From: Micromonospora halotolerans
Lineage (GTDB): Bacteria > Actinomycetota > Actinomycetes > Mycobacteriales > Micromonosporaceae
Assembly: GCF_032108445.1 (NCBI RefSeq)
Contig: NZ_CP134876.1
Coordinates: 868,001-932,000 of the forward strand
Length of the DNA stretch: 64,000 bases
Direction: 5' to 3'
Shown: in pieces, positions 30,484 through 40,345 of the stretch
Position numbering within the stretch: the stretch's first letter is position 1
Layout of the letters: each line of letters opens with the position of its first letter
Notes under the pieces: model-generated
The model's database searches: none
The model's input: only the letters and a program-made list of their open reading frames with translations
Told to the model about the DNA's origin: nothing
Program-made: the position numbers and the translations under genes

Positions 30484-33167
30484 ACCGGGGCCGGGTCGCC
30501 GCCGCGCTCGGGTCGTGGCGGACCGCGCTGCGGATCGCCCGGCGGGAGGCCCGCCGGGCGCGCCGGCGTACCGCGCTGGTGCTCGTGATGATCGCGCTGC
30601 CGGTGCTCGGGCTGACCTTCGCCGCGGTGAGCTACGACATGGCCGAGCTGACCCGGGCCGAACGGATGGACCGGCAACTCGGCGCGGCCGACGCGATGCT
30701 GCGCTGGATCGACCTGAACGCCATCGCCCAGGACGCCTGGGGCGAGGGCTCCTGGCCGGTCGGGGGTGATTCGGTGCCGCCGACCCGCCCGGTGACCACC
30801 GACGAGGTGCGCGCGCTGCTGCCCGCCGGCAGCCGGCTCACCCGGGTGCGCCTGTGGGTGCCGTTCGAGGTGCGGATCGACGGGAAGACCACGTCGTTCG
30901 ACGCCCGCGCCGTCGACCTGACCGACCCGCTCGCCCGGCCGCTGGCCACCCTCCGCGAGGGCCGGCGGCCCAGCCGGCCGGACGAGATCGCGGTGAGCCC
31001 GGCCGCCCTGCGCCGGCTGGGCGCCCGGCTCGACGAGCCGGTGCGGACCGTCGACGGCACGACCTACCGGGTGGTCGGGGTGGTGGAGTTCCCGGACAAC
31101 CTGCGGGAGGTGGTCGCGCTGCGGCCGGAGATCCCGCCCGGTCCTCCCGGCACGATCGACGAGAACTGGTTGGTGGATCTGCCCGGGCCTCTGGACGCGG
31201 CGCTGGCCGACCGGTTGAACGCCCACGGGATCCTGGTGTCCGCCCGGACCCCGCTGCCGGGCCGGGAGGAGATGGCCACCGGACCGGACCTGCCCGACGC
31301 CGAGGAGACCGGCAACACGGTCCTGGTCGGCGGGCTCGGCCTGCTGGAGGTGGTGCTGCTGGTCGGCCCGGCCTTCGCGGTCGGCGTCCGCCGCCGGCGG
31401 CGGGACCTCGCCCTCGTCGCGGTGGCCGGTGGGGACGCCGCGCACCTGCGCCGGATCGTGCTCGCCGACGGGGTGGTGCTCGGGGCGGCCGGGGCGGGCG
31501 TCGGGCTGCTGCTCGGCATCGGCGCCGCGTTCGTGGGCCGCCCGCTGGTCGAGCAGTACCTGATGCAGGCGCGCCTCGGGGCGTACCGGGTCTTCCCGAC
31601 GGCGCTGGTGGCGATCGTCGCGGTGGCGGTGCTGGCGGGCGTGCTGGCCGCGCTCGCCCCGGCGTGGACGGCGGCCCGGCAGGACGTGATGGCCGGGCTG
31701 GCCGGCCGGCGGGAGCCGCCGCCGCCGGGGCGCCGCTGGCTGGTGCTCGGGCTGCTGCTCACCGTGGCCGGGGCCGCCCTGGCCGCGTACGGCGCCACCC
31801 GGACCGCGCCGACCGGGGTGCTGGCCGGGGTGGTCCTGGGCGAGCTGGGGCTGGTCTTCTGCACGCCGACGCTGATCGGGTTGCTGGCCCGGACCGGCCG
31901 GCTGCTGCCGCTGACACCCCGGCTGGCGCTGCGGGACGCGAGCCGCAACCGCTCGTCGGCCGCGCCGGCCATCTCCGCCGTGATGGCGGCGGTGGCCGGC
32001 AGCGTGGCACTCGGCGCCTACGTGGCCAGCGACGACGCCCGGCAGCGGGCGGCCTGGCAGCCCGGCCTGCCCCCGGGGCACGTGCTGCTCCAGCGCACCG
32101 ACGGGCCGGCCACCGGCGCGCTGCCCGCGGCAGCGGAGGTGACCGAGCGGGTCCGGGCCGTGCTGCCGGGCGCCACCGTGGTCCCGCTCGCCGCCCCCGA
32201 GTGCGCCCGACCGGCGGACCCGGAGGACTACTGCGTCGCCACGGCAGTGCGCCCGCCCGAGCAGCGCTGCCCGTACGACCCGATGGATGCCGGTCCCGCG
32301 GCGGCGCGGACCGACCCGCGCTGCGTCCGGCCGTTCCGCGAGCCGAGTGACCTCTACCTGCCGGCCATCGTGGACGACGGGACGGTGCTTCCCGCGCTCA
32401 CCGGCGCCCCGGCCGAGGAGGTGGCGGCGGCCCGCCGGACGCTGGGGGCGGGCGGGGTGGTGGTCACCGACCCGGGGCAGGTGGTGGACGGCCGGGTGCG
32501 GGTGGAGGTCAGCCACGGCTCCGGCGAGCTGACGGCCGGGGGCACGCTGCCCGGGTACGCGCTGCGCCGCGGCCTCCCGGTGGACCGGCTGGTGATCTCC
32601 CCGGCGGCGGCCGCCACGCTCGGCCTCGTGCCGGCGCCGCTCGGCTACCTGGTCGACACCGCCGACGCGCCGACCGACCGCCAGCGCGACGCCCTGGCCG
32701 CCGAGCTGAGCGGGATCGCCCCGCTGGCGGTCCAGGTGGCGGCGGCCGGACCGCCGTCCGACCAGCGCCCCCTGCTGCTCCTGCTGGCCGGCGCCGCCGG
32801 CATGATCACGCTGGGCGCGGCCGCGGTGGCCACCGGCCTCGCCGCCGCCGAGGGCCGCCGGGACCTGTCCACGCTCGCCGCGGTCGGCGCCGATCCCCGG
32901 GTACGCCGGCTGCTGTCGCTCTGCCAGGCCGGGGTGATCGCGGTGCTCGGGTCGGTCCTCGGCATCCTCGCCGGCCTCGGCTCGGCGGCCATCATCCTCA
33001 TCTCACTCAACCGCCGGTACGCCCAGTCCTGGCCGGTGGAGCCGCCGTACCCGCTCGTGGTTCCCGGGTCGACGCTGACCGTGCTGGTGGTGGTGCCGCT
33101 GGTGGCCATGGTGGGCGCGGCCCTGCTCACCCGGTCGCGGCTGCCCGTCGAGCGCCGGCTGGACTGA
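30480..33167 (+). CDS. FtsX-family ABC permease
   Basis: This 895-aa protein is an actinobacterial double-FtsX permease. It has an N-terminal span (about 33-52) after a basic start, a large extracytoplasmic domain (about 55-275), a first FtsX block of spans (about 278-400), additional spans (420-520), a second external domain (about 520-760) and a C-terminal FtsX block (about 765-885) with the typical AAEGRRDLSTLAAVGADPR loop. With the preceding ATPase it probably exports a lipid-like or peptide compound, or transmits a mechanical signal to the envelope. Control by PadR suggests export of a toxic compound; the substrate is unknown. Confidence 0.92.
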   Translation: MNRGRVAAALGSWRTALRIARREARRARRRTALVLVMIALPVLGLTFAAVSYDMAELTRAERMDRQLGAADAMLRWIDLNAIAQDAWGEGSWPVGGDSVPPTRPVTTDEVRALLPAGSRLTRVRLWVPFEVRIDGKTTSFDARAVDLTDPLARPLATLREGRRPSRPDEIAVSPAALRRLGARLDEPVRTVDGTTYRVVGVVEFPDNLREVVALRPEIPPGPPGTIDENWLVDLPGPLDAALADRLNAHGILVSARTPLPGREEMATGPDLPDAEETGNTVLVGGLGLLEVVLLVGPAFAVGVRRRRRDLALVAVAGGDAAHLRRIVLADGVVLGAAGAGVGLLLGIGAAFVGRPLVEQYLMQARLGAYRVFPTALVAIVAVAVLAGVLAALAPAWTAARQDVMAGLAGRREPPPPGRRWLVLGLLLTVAGAALAAYGATRTAPTGVLAGVVLGELGLVFCTPTLIGLLARTGRLLPLTPRLALRDASRNRSSAAPAISAVMAAVAGSVALGAYVASDDARQRAAWQPGLPPGHVLLQRTDGPATGALPAAAEVTERVRAVLPGATVVPLAAPECARPADPEDYCVATAVRPPEQRCPYDPMDAGPAAARTDPRCVRPFREPSDLYLPAIVDDGTVLPALTGAPAEEVAAARRTLGAGGVVVTDPGQVVDGRVRVEVSHGSGELTAGGTLPGYALRRGLPVDRLVISPAAAATLGLVPAPLGYLVDTADAPTDRQRDALAAELSGIAPLAVQVAAAGPPSDQRPLLLLLAGAAGMITLGAAAVATGLAAAEGRRDLSTLAAVGADPRVRRLLSLCQAGVIAVLGSVLGILAGLGSAAIILISLNRRYAQSWPVEPPYPLVVPGSTLTVLVVVPLVAMVGAALLTRSRLPVERRLD

Positions 33168-33225
33168 CCGCCCTCGATCCGGTCGGGGGGTGTCGCGGGC
33201 CGGATGCGGGCGGCACACTGGGCGG

Positions 33226-33705
33226 GTGTCCGCCGTGCAGTCCCTCACCCGTCGTCTCGGTCACCAGCGGTGGTTCGCCGCCACCATGCGCCTGCTCGTC
33301 CCCGCCGACCGGCTGGTCGGCCGGCTCACGAAGGGGCGGGTGGTCGCCTTCGGGCTGGTGCCCTCGCTGGTCCTCACCACCACCGGCCGCCGCTCCGGCA
33401 AGCCGCGCAGCAACCCTCTGCTCTACGTCCCGGACGGCGACGCCTTCGTGGTGATCGGCTCGAACTGGGGGCAGCAGCACCAGCCCGCCTGGTCGCTGAA
33501 CCTGCTCGCCCAGCCGGCCGCCGAGGTGGCCGTCAAGGGGCGTCGCGTCCCGGTGCGCGCCGAGCCGATCAGCGGCGCGGAGCGGGAGCGGCTGTTCGCC
33601 CGGCTGGTCGAGGAGTGGCCGGCCTACCGCACCTATGTGGAGCGGGCCGGCGGCCGGGAGATCCGGGTGTTCCGGCTGGTCCCGGTGGGCGAGCGGGCCG
33701 CCTGA
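33226..33705 (+). CDS. Deazaflavin (F420)-dependent nitroreductase-family protein
   Basis: This 159-aa split-barrel protein shows the DDN-family pattern LVLTTTGRRSGKPRSNPLLY (about 47-66), GDAFVVIGSNWGQQHQPAWS and NLLAQPAAEVAVKGRRVPVRA. Relatives reduce quinones or nitro compounds with F420H2, which suits an F420-making actinobacterium. GTG at 33226 begins the family-like part; only a weak purine stretch precedes it. It stands alone 58 nt after the permease. Confidence 0.87.
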   Translation: MSAVQSLTRRLGHQRWFAATMRLLVPADRLVGRLTKGRVVAFGLVPSLVLTTTGRRSGKPRSNPLLYVPDGDAFVVIGSNWGQQHQPAWSLNLLAQPAAEVAVKGRRVPVRAEPISGAERERLFARLVEEWPAYRTYVERAGGREIRVFRLVPVGERAA

Positions 33706-33814
33706 CCGTCGGGCGCGGCGTGCCGGCGGGGCCGGTGCGGCTGGCTAGGGTGGTGGTCGGTCGACGCGTGCCGGGCCGCCGCCGGGCGGGCCGCGCGCGG
33801 AACGGAGGTGGACC

Positions 33815-34552
33815 GTGGAAGCCGGCGGCGCCGAGCTGGACACCGACCGCTACCTGGACGATCCCCGCTGGCGGGTCGCCGAACGGGTGAGCGACGCGGC
33901 GCTGCGCCGGTTCCCGGCGGACGTCCTCGCCGTCGCCGTGCACGGCCCGCTCGCGCACGGCGACGACGACGGCGGCGGCAGCGGCGAGGTGGGGCTGCTG
34001 GTGGCCACCTACCGGCCGGGCGGCGGGCCGTCGCCGGCCACCCGCCGGGTGGACGGGGTGCTTGTCGACCTCACGGTGGCCGGGGCCGACGACTACCTGC
34101 GGCAGGCCACGGCGATCACCGCGCTCTGGCCGCTCACCGCCGACCGGTACGTGACCACCCGCGCCCTGCACGATCCGACCGGCTGGCTGCGCACCCTCCG
34201 CGACGAGCACCTGGCCCGGCTGGCCCGGGCGCGGCCGGCCGAGTTCACCGCCGCGGCCCGCCAGGCCTGGTACCGGGGCAGCGCGGCGCACGCCCGGGCG
34301 CTGCGGCTGGCGGAATGGTACGAGACGGACCCGGCGCTGCTCATGCTCGGCGAGGCCCGGCTGGCCGCGGCCACCGTGCAGGGGCTGCTGAGCCGCACCT
34401 ACTTCCGCGACCCGGGCGACGCGGTGCGGCGCACCGGCCTGGCCGGCGCGGACATGACCGAGGTGGGCACGGTGCTGGCCCGCCAGGCCGAGGAGCTCGC
34501 CGCCCGGGGCCGCCCGGTCGACGGCACGGTGGACGACCTGCTCGGCGGCTAG
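33815..34552 (+). CDS. Nucleotidyltransferase-like protein, unassigned
   Basis: The 245-aa protein has an N-terminal region where AVAVHGPLAHGDDDGGGSGE and VGLLVATYRPGG resemble the G-S/acidic core of MNT-type nucleotidyltransferases, although the classical GSxxxG is changed to GPLAHGD. A helical C-terminal half (about 120-235) could be a HEPN-like or substrate domain. GTG at 33815 follows GGAGGTGGA. It is convergent with the VIT gene, 16 nt apart. No clear function; a minimal NTase or a degenerate aminoglycoside-type adenylyltransferase are options. Confidence 0.55.
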   Translation: MEAGGAELDTDRYLDDPRWRVAERVSDAALRRFPADVLAVAVHGPLAHGDDDGGGSGEVGLLVATYRPGGGPSPATRRVDGVLVDLTVAGADDYLRQATAITALWPLTADRYVTTRALHDPTGWLRTLRDEHLARLARARPAEFTAAARQAWYRGSAAHARALRLAEWYETDPALLMLGEARLAAATVQGLLSRTYFRDPGDAVRRTGLAGADMTEVGTVLARQAEELAARGRPVDGTVDDLLGG

Positions 34553-34568
34553 GCCGGCCCGGTGCCGG

Positions 34569-35285
34569 TCAGCCGATCCCGCCCTGGATGCCGATCAGGG
34601 CGCCGACCAGGTAGGTGGCGCCGGCCGCGAGGGAGCCGAGCAGCAGCTGCCGCAGCCCGCTGGTCCACCACGTGCGGTTGGTGAACCGGGCCACGATCGC
34701 ACCGGCCACGAAGAGCCCCACCCCGCCGACGGCGAGCGCCAGCGCGAGGCTCGTGAAGCCGAGCAGGTAGGTGACCAGCGGCACCAGCGCGCCCACCGAG
34801 AAGCACAGGAACGAGGAGATCGCCGCCGCCCACGGGCTGGGCTGCTCGTCGGGGTCGACGCCCAGCTCCTCCCGGACGTGCACCCGCAGCGCCTCCTCCG
34901 GGTTGCGCCGGACCGCCTCGGCGACCTGGGTGGCCAGGTCCCGCGGCAGCCCCCGGGCCACCCACGCGTCGGCCAGCTCGCGGGCCTCCGCCTCGGGGTG
35001 CCGCTCCAGCTCGCGCCGCTCCTTGGCCACCTCGGCGGCCACCTGCTCGTTGGCCGAGCGGACGCTGGTGTATTCGCCCAGCCCCATCGAGATGGCGCCG
35101 GCCACCAGCCCGGCCGCGCCGGTGAGGACGACGCTGCGCGGCGACACCCCGCCGCCGCCGACGCCGGCGATCAGCGCGATGTTGGTGACCAGCCCGTCCA
35201 TCGCCCCGAACACGGCCGGGCGGAGCCAGCCGCCGGACACGTCCGCGTGGTGCGCCTCGCGCAGCGCCGCCGGGGTGTCGGTCAC
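34569..35285 (-). CDS. VIT1/CCC1-family metal transporter
   Basis: This 238-aa protein has the VIT layout. The first helix has [20 protein letters not shown], the second [19 protein letters not shown], then a ~90-residue cytosolic helical metal-binding domain rich in Glu ([20 protein letters not shown]), and three C-terminal spans. Relatives move Fe2+ or Mn2+ out of the cytosol. Its GTG overlaps the map stop (GTGA). Coupling to methionine aminopeptidase, a metalloenzyme, may be functional or only positional. Confidence 0.9.
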   Translation of the reverse strand: MTDTPAALREAHHADVSGGWLRPAVFGAMDGLVTNIALIAGVGGGGVSPRSVVLTGAAGLVAGAISMGLGEYTSVRSANEQVAAEVAKERRELERHPEAEARELADAWVARGLPRDLATQVAEAVRRNPEEALRVHVREELGVDPDEQPSPWAAAISSFLCFSVGALVPLVTYLLGFTSLALALAVGGVGLFVAGAIVARFTNRTWWTSGLRQLLLGSLAAGATYLVGALIGIQGGIG

Positions 35286-36139
35286 GGCAGCGTGAGGATC
35301 TCGTGGCCGTCGTCGGTCACGACGATGGTGTGCTCGAACTGGGCCGTCCACCGGCGGTCCTTGGTGACCACGGTCCAGCCGTCGTCCCACATGTCGTACT
35401 GGTAGGTGCCGAGGGTGATCATCGGCTCGATCGTGAAGGTCATCCCGGGCTCCATCACGTCGGTGGGGCGCGGGCTGTCGTAGTGCGGCACGTAGAGGCC
35501 GCTGTGGAAGGACTCGCCGATGCCGTGGCCGGTGAAGTCGCGCACCACGCCGTAGCCGAACCGCTTGGCGTACGACTCGATGACCCGGCCGATCACGTTG
35601 ATCTGCCGGCCCGGCGCGACCGCCTTGATGCCGCGCATCATCGCCTCGTGGGTCCGCTCGACCAGCAGGCGGGCCTCCTCGCTCACCTCGCCCACGCAGA
35701 AGGTGGCGTCGGTGTCGCCGTGCACCCCGCCGATGTACGCCGTCACGTCGACGTTGATGATGTCGCCGTCCTCGAGCACGGTGGAGTCCGGGATGCCGTG
35801 GCAGATGACCTCGTTGAGGCTGGTGCAGCAGGACTTCGGGAAGCCCTTGTAGCCGAGCGTCGACGGGTAGGCGCCGTGGTCGCAGAGGAACTCGTGGACC
35901 ACCTTGTCGATCTCGTCGGTGGTCACCCCCGGCTTGCAGTGCTCCCCGGCCAGTTGGGTGGCCTGGGCGGCGAGCCGGCAGGCCAGGCGCATCTTCTCGA
36001 TGGTCTCCGGCGTCTGCACGTGCGAGCCGCGCCACTCCTGGGGACGCTTCTTGCCGACGTACTCGGGACGCGGGATGTCAGCGGGAACCGCTCGCCACGG
36101 GGAGAGCGTGCCGGGGGTCAGCGGCGCACGGACGGTCAT
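35282..36139 (-). CDS. map: Methionine aminopeptidase, type I
   Basis: The 285-aa enzyme removes the initiator Met. The metal ligands of the pita-bread fold are visible: His114 in VICHGIPD, Asp131 and Asp142 ([16 protein letters not shown]), His near 205 (FTGHGIG), Glu near 238 (FTIEPM) and Glu near 269 (QFEHTIVV). A ~40-residue N-terminal extension is present, as in the long actinobacterial MetAP form. ATG at 36139. It is coupled to the downstream VIT transporter. Confidence 0.97.
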   Translation of the reverse strand: MTVRAPLTPGTLSPWRAVPADIPRPEYVGKKRPQEWRGSHVQTPETIEKMRLACRLAAQATQLAGEHCKPGVTTDEIDKVVHEFLCDHGAYPSTLGYKGFPKSCCTSLNEVICHGIPDSTVLEDGDIINVDVTAYIGGVHGDTDATFCVGEVSEEARLLVERTHEAMMRGIKAVAPGRQINVIGRVIESYAKRFGYGVVRDFTGHGIGESFHSGLYVPHYDSPRPTDVMEPGMTFTIEPMITLGTYQYDMWDDGWTVVTKDRRWTAQFEHTIVVTDDGHEILTLP

Positions 36140-36233
36140 GGCGCAAGCCTATCGCCGCGCACCCGGTGACCTCCGCCACGGCCCGCTGGCCCGGGTTGTT
36201 GCCGCACCGCAAGGGCTGTGCCATTGTTGCTCC

Positions 36234-36548
36234 GTGGATCAAGGGGGCGCGCCGCCTGTCTTCTCCGCGACTGCGGAGATCGACGGTGATCAACTGCGCG
36301 TCCAGGTCGCCGGCGAGGTCGACATGGCGACCGCCGACACCATGTACCAGACGGTCCTGCGGGAGTCCGCCCGCCACGTCACGCTCGACCTGCGGGCGGT
36401 GACCTTCTTCGACTCGGCGGCGATCCACGCCGTGGTCCGGCTCGCCCAGCAGCTCCCCGGCGCGCTCACCGTGCTGCCGTCCCGGCAGGTGCGGCGGGTG
36501 CTGGAGATCTCGGGCCTGGGCGAGCAGGACTGGCTCACGCAGGCCTGA
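36234..36548 (+). CDS. STAS-domain anti-sigma factor antagonist
   Basis: This 104-aa protein is a single STAS domain with VQVAGEVDMATADTMYQTVL and the phosphorylation loop VTFFDSAAIHAVV, where Ser61 is the residue an RsbW-type kinase would phosphorylate. It converges on the adjacent hybrid protein (18-nt gap), which contains an RsbW-like kinase and a PP2C phosphatase, the two enzymes expected to act on such a Ser. GTG at 36234; no strong ribosome site. It would release a sigma factor when dephosphorylated; the sigma is not in this window. Confidence 0.85.
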   Translation: MDQGGAPPVFSATAEIDGDQLRVQVAGEVDMATADTMYQTVLRESARHVTLDLRAVTFFDSAAIHAVVRLAQQLPGALTVLPSRQVRRVLEISGLGEQDWLTQA

Positions 36549-36566
36549 GCCGCCCCCGCCGCGCCC

Positions 36567-39500
36567 TCAGTCCGCCAGCCGGCGGCGCAGGACCAGCTCG
36601 GTGCCCGCGTCCGTGCGGGTCACGGTCATCTCGCCGAGCGCCTGGATCAGCGCCAGTCCCCGACCCCGGAAGGTCGAGCCGGTGGACTCCTTCCACCGGC
36701 CGCTGTCCCGGACCGTCGCGGTCACCGTCCGGTCCTCGATGGTCACCTCGACGCCGATCGTCGGCTCCGCCGGCGCGACCGGGTGCTCGATGGCGTTGGC
36801 GGCGGCCTCGGAGATGGCCACCGTGAGGTCGAACAGGTCGGTCTCGCCGACGTGGTGGGCGATGAGGAAGTCCTCCAGCCGCTTGCGCAGCACGCTGAGC
36901 CGGGTCGGGTCGGCCGGCAGCCGCAGCGCGAAGCGGTTCAGCTCGGTCGCCTCCAGCGCCAGCACGGCCACGTCGTCGTGCCGGGTCCGCCCGGCGACCC
37001 GCTCGACCACCGCGTCGACCAGGTCGGCCACGTGCTCGCCCCGGGTGATCGCGTCCGCCCGGAGCTGGCCGAGCCCGGCGTCGATGCCGGCCCGCCGGTC
37101 CTCGATCAGCCCGTCGGTGTAGAGCAGCAGCCGGCCGCCGGGGGCCAGCGCGGCGTCGACGGTCCGGTACACCGTGCCGGGGATGGCCCCGACCGGCGGC
37201 CCCAGCGCGCGATCGTGCAGGAACACCGCGTGGCCCCGGCGGATCAGCAGTGGCGGCGGGTGGCCCGCGCTCGCGTACCGCAGCCGGCCGGTGCGCGGGG
37301 AGAAGCGGAGGCAGACCACGGTGGCGAACGAGCCGCCCTCGGTGGAGCCGACCAGCCGGTTGAGCCGGGTCAGCGCCTCACCCGGGTCGTAGCCCTCCAG
37401 CACGTACGCCCGCAGCGCGTTGCGGAGCTGGCCCATCGCGGCGGCGGCCCGCACCCCCTTGCCGACGACGTCGCCGATCACCAGCACCAGCTCGTCGTCG
37501 GGGGTGCCGATCACGTCGTACCAGTCGCCGCCGATCTCGACCTCGGCGCTGCCCGGCAGGTAGCGGCTGGCCACCACGGCCCCCGGGAGCTGCGGCAGCG
37601 TACGCGGCAGCAGGCTGTGCTGGAGGGTCGTGGCGATCCGGTGCTCGGCCTCGTAGAGCCGGGCGTTCTCCAGCCGCACGCCGACCAGCCGGGCCAGCTC
37701 GGTGAGTGCCGCCTGCTCGGTGCTGCCGCCCTCCCGATGCCAGACCCGCAGCTCGCCGAGCTGCTCGTCGGTGGTGCCGGTCAGCGGCAGCACCACCGAG
37801 GGCTCCGCGGAGGAGTCCCCGCCGCCGTCCGCCTCGTAGCGGGCGCCGGTGGCCGTGACCACCACCCGGGCGGCCTCGGCCACGCCGAGCGCGTGCCGCG
37901 CGGCGACCCGCACCACCTCGGCGGTGGACCGGGCGGTGTTGATCGCCACCGCGGCGTCGGCGAGCGCCCGCAGCCGGCGGATGATCTGGCCGCGGAGCTG
38001 GCCCAGCTCCACGTTGGCCCGGACCCGGGCGATCAGCTCCTGGCTGGAGAAGGGCTTGGTGAGGTAGTCGTCCGCGCCGACCGAGAGCCCGGCGACCTCC
38101 TCGGCCGCGCCGGCCCGGGCGGAGAGCAGCACGATCGGCACTCCTCGGGTGGCCGGGTTGGCGCGCAGCGCGGTGACCAGCCCGAAGCCGTCCAGCCGGG
38201 GCATCATGACGTCGGTCAGCACCAGGTCGAACGGGGAGTCGAGGGCCAGCCGCAGCGCCTCCACGCCGTCCGGCACGGTGACCACCTCGTACGCCGGGGA
38301 GAGCAGCCGGCTCACGTGCTCCCGCAGGTCGGCGTTGTCGTCGGCGACCAGGATCCGGCCCGCGCCGCCCGGCGCCTCCACCGGCTCCGGCAGCCCGCCC
38401 GGCCGCGCCACCTCGTCGGTCCAGAGGGCGGTCTCGGCGACGTACAGCCGGGCCTGCTCGGGCTCGGTCAGCGGCACCGGGTCGAGGGTGGCCACCCGCT
38501 CGGCGGGCAGGTGCGCGTACCCGAACGGCACCCGCACCGTGAAGGTGCTCCCCCGGTCGACGACGCTGTGCGCCTCGGCCGTGCCGCCGTGCATCTCGAC
38601 CAGTTCGCGGACCAGGGCGAGGCCGATGCCGGTGCCCTCGTGGGTACGGGACCGGGCCCCGGGCACCCGGTGGAACCGCTCGAACACCTGGGGCAGCTCC
38701 TCCGGCGCGATGCCCACCCCGGTGTCGGTGACCTCCAGCACGGCGGCGCCGTCGCGGGCCTCGGCCCGGACCCGGATCTCGCCGTCGAAGGTGAACTTGA
38801 CCGCGTTCGACACCAGGTTGAGGACGATCTTCTCCCACATGTCCCGGTCGACGTAGACCGGCGCGGGCAGCGGCGGGCAGTCCACCACCAGGCGCAGCCC
38901 GGCCCGCTCGGTGACCGAGCGGAAGGTGCTGGCCAGCCGGGCGGTGTAGTCGGCCAGATCGGTGGGCTGGTAGCGGGCGGCCAGCCGGCCGGACTCCAGC
39001 CGGGAGAAGTCGAGCACGGTGTTGACCAGCTTGAGCAGCCGCAGCGCGTTGCGGTGCATCATGGCCAACCGGTCGAGGTACGCGTCGGGCAGGGCGCGGT
39101 CGGCGAGGAGGTCCTCCAGCGGCCCGAGCACCAGGGTGAGCGGGGTGCGGAACTCGTGGCTGACGTTGGCGAAGAAGTTGGTCTTGGCGCGGTCGAGGGC
39201 GGCCAGCTCGGCGGCCCGGGCCCGCTCCTGCTCGTACGCCCGCTGCTTGCCGACGGCCCGGGAGATCTGGGCGGCGACCAGGTCGGCGAAGTGGCGGTAG
39301 TCGTCGGTGAAGGGCAGCCGGCGGGCCACCCCGAGCAGCAGCACACCGGCCGGCTCGTTGACGGCGGTGAGCGGCAGCAGCAGCGCCCGGTCGGCCGCGT
39401 CCGGCGGCACCACACCGAGCAGGTCCGCGGTGGAGACCCAGCGGGCCTCGTCCGGGGTCTCGCCGGAGCGGAGCGCCGGCGGTCCGCCGGTGACCCGGCC

Positions 39501-40229
39501 CGGGTCCAGCCCCCCGCAGCCGGCCAGTACCGCGGTGCCGGCCTCGTCGTGCAGCCAGACGGCGCTGAACGGCACGTCGGCCCGGTGCGAGTCGAGCACC
39601 CGGGCGGCGGCCCGGCCCAGCTCCACGGTGCTGCGCACGTCGGCCAGCTCGGTGCCCAGCTCGGCCAGCGCCCGCAGCCGCCGCTCGCCGACCACCCGCC
39701 CGGTGGTCTCGTTGACGAAGCAGAACACCCCGCTGACGCTGCCGTCGGCGTCCCGGATCGGGTCGTACGAGATGTCGAAGTAGACGTCCTCCAGGAAGCC
39801 GTGCCGGTTGAGCACGAAGGGGTGATTCTCGCCACGGTAGGGCGTCCCGGTGCCGTGCACGCCCTCGAGCAGCGGCCCGAGCACGTCCCAGGTCTCCGCC
39901 CAGTGCTGGCGCGCGGACTGGCCGAGGACCGCCGGGTGCTTGTCGCCGATGGTGGGCCGGTAGGCGTCGTTGTAGAAGGCCAGGTGGTCCGGGCCCCAGA
40001 ACAGCACGATCTGGGCCCGCGAGGAGAGCATCGTGCTGACCGCGTGGCTGAGCGCGGGCGGCCAGGCGTGCGGGGCACCGAGCGGGGAGCCGGACCAGTC
40101 GAAGCCGCGCAGCCGCTCCCCCATCTCGCCGCCGGCGGCGAACGCCGCGGTCAGCAGTGGAGGAAGGTGCGCCTCCCCGGTCCCCGAGGACGAACGATCG
40201 ACGTCCCCGCCCCCCTGGGCCGAGCCCAT
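36567..40229 (-). CDS. Multidomain hybrid: PAS-GAF-histidine kinase-REC-GAF-PP2C phosphatase-RsbW-like anti-sigma kinase
   Basis: The ~1220-aa protein has, in order: a PAS-like domain (about 65-175), GAF (185-325), HisKA with His358 in NVSHEFRTPL, HATPase (460-575, NLVSNAVKF, DTGVGIAPEE), receiver domain (625-735, phospho-Asp673 in LVLTDVMMPRLDG), second GAF (760-860), SpoIIE/RsbU-type PP2C phosphatase (875-1093, GGDWYD and GDVVGKG) and a C-terminal RsbW-type HATPase (1097-1218, EAAANAIEH). It joins a hybrid two-component sensor to both arms of a partner switch. ATG 40229 has GGGAGG upstream; earlier in-frame starts at 40250 and 40274 are possible. No membrane span. It is convergent with a STAS protein, its likely substrate. 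Confidence 0.93.
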   Translation of the reverse strand: MGSAQGGGDVDRSSSGTGEAHLPPLLTAAFAAGGEMGERLRGFDWSGSPLGAPHAWPPALSHAVSTMLSSRAQIVLFWGPDHLAFYNDAYRPTIGDKHPAVLGQSARQHWAETWDVLGPLLEGVHGTGTPYRGENHPFVLNRHGFLEDVYFDISYDPIRDADGSVSGVFCFVNETTGRVVGERRLRALAELGTELADVRSTVELGRAAARVLDSHRADVPFSAVWLHDEAGTAVLAGCGGLDPGRVTGGPPALRSGETPDEARWVSTADLLGVVPPDAADRALLLPLTAVNEPAGVLLLGVARRLPFTDDYRHFADLVAAQISRAVGKQRAYEQERARAAELAALDRAKTNFFANVSHEFRTPLTLVLGPLEDLLADRALPDAYLDRLAMMHRNALRLLKLVNTVLDFSRLESGRLAARYQPTDLADYTARLASTFRSVTERAGLRLVVDCPPLPAPVYVDRDMWEKIVLNLVSNAVKFTFDGEIRVRAEARDGAAVLEVTDTGVGIAPEELPQVFERFHRVPGARSRTHEGTGIGLALVRELVEMHGGTAEAHSVVDRGSTFTVRVPFGYAHLPAERVATLDPVPLTEPEQARLYVAETALWTDEVARPGGLPEPVEAPGGAGRILVADDNADLREHVSRLLSPAYEVVTVPDGVEALRLALDSPFDLVLTDVMMPRLDGFGLVTALRANPATRGVPIVLLSARAGAAEEVAGLSVGADDYLTKPFSSQELIARVRANVELGQLRGQIIRRLRALADAAVAINTARSTAEVVRVAARHALGVAEAARVVVTATGARYEADGGGDSSAEPSVVLPLTGTTDEQLGELRVWHREGGSTEQAALTELARLVGVRLENARLYEAEHRIATTLQHSLLPRTLPQLPGAVVASRYLPGSAEVEIGGDWYDVIGTPDDELVLVIGDVVGKGVRAAAAMGQLRNALRAYVLEGYDPGEALTRLNRLVGSTEGGSFATVVCLRFSPRTGRLRYASAGHPPPLLIRRGHAVFLHDRALGPPVGAIPGTVYRTVDAALAPGGRLLLYTDGLIEDRRAGIDAGLGQLRADAITRGEHVADLVDAVVERVAGRTRHDDVAVLALEATELNRFALRLPADPTRLSVLRKRLEDFLIAHHVGETDLFDLTVAISEAAANAIEHPVAPAEPTIGVEVTIEDRTVTATVRDSGRWKESTGSTFRGRGLALIQALGEMTVTRTDAGTELVLRRRLAD

Positions 40230-40345
40230 GCAGCCTCCCGCGCCGGCCATGTCCACGACGACCGGCGCGATCACGCCGGTCGTCCCCGCCTACTACCCCG
40301 ACGGATGAGCAACGTAACGCATGCCGCCAGTCAGACGCTGGTTAC

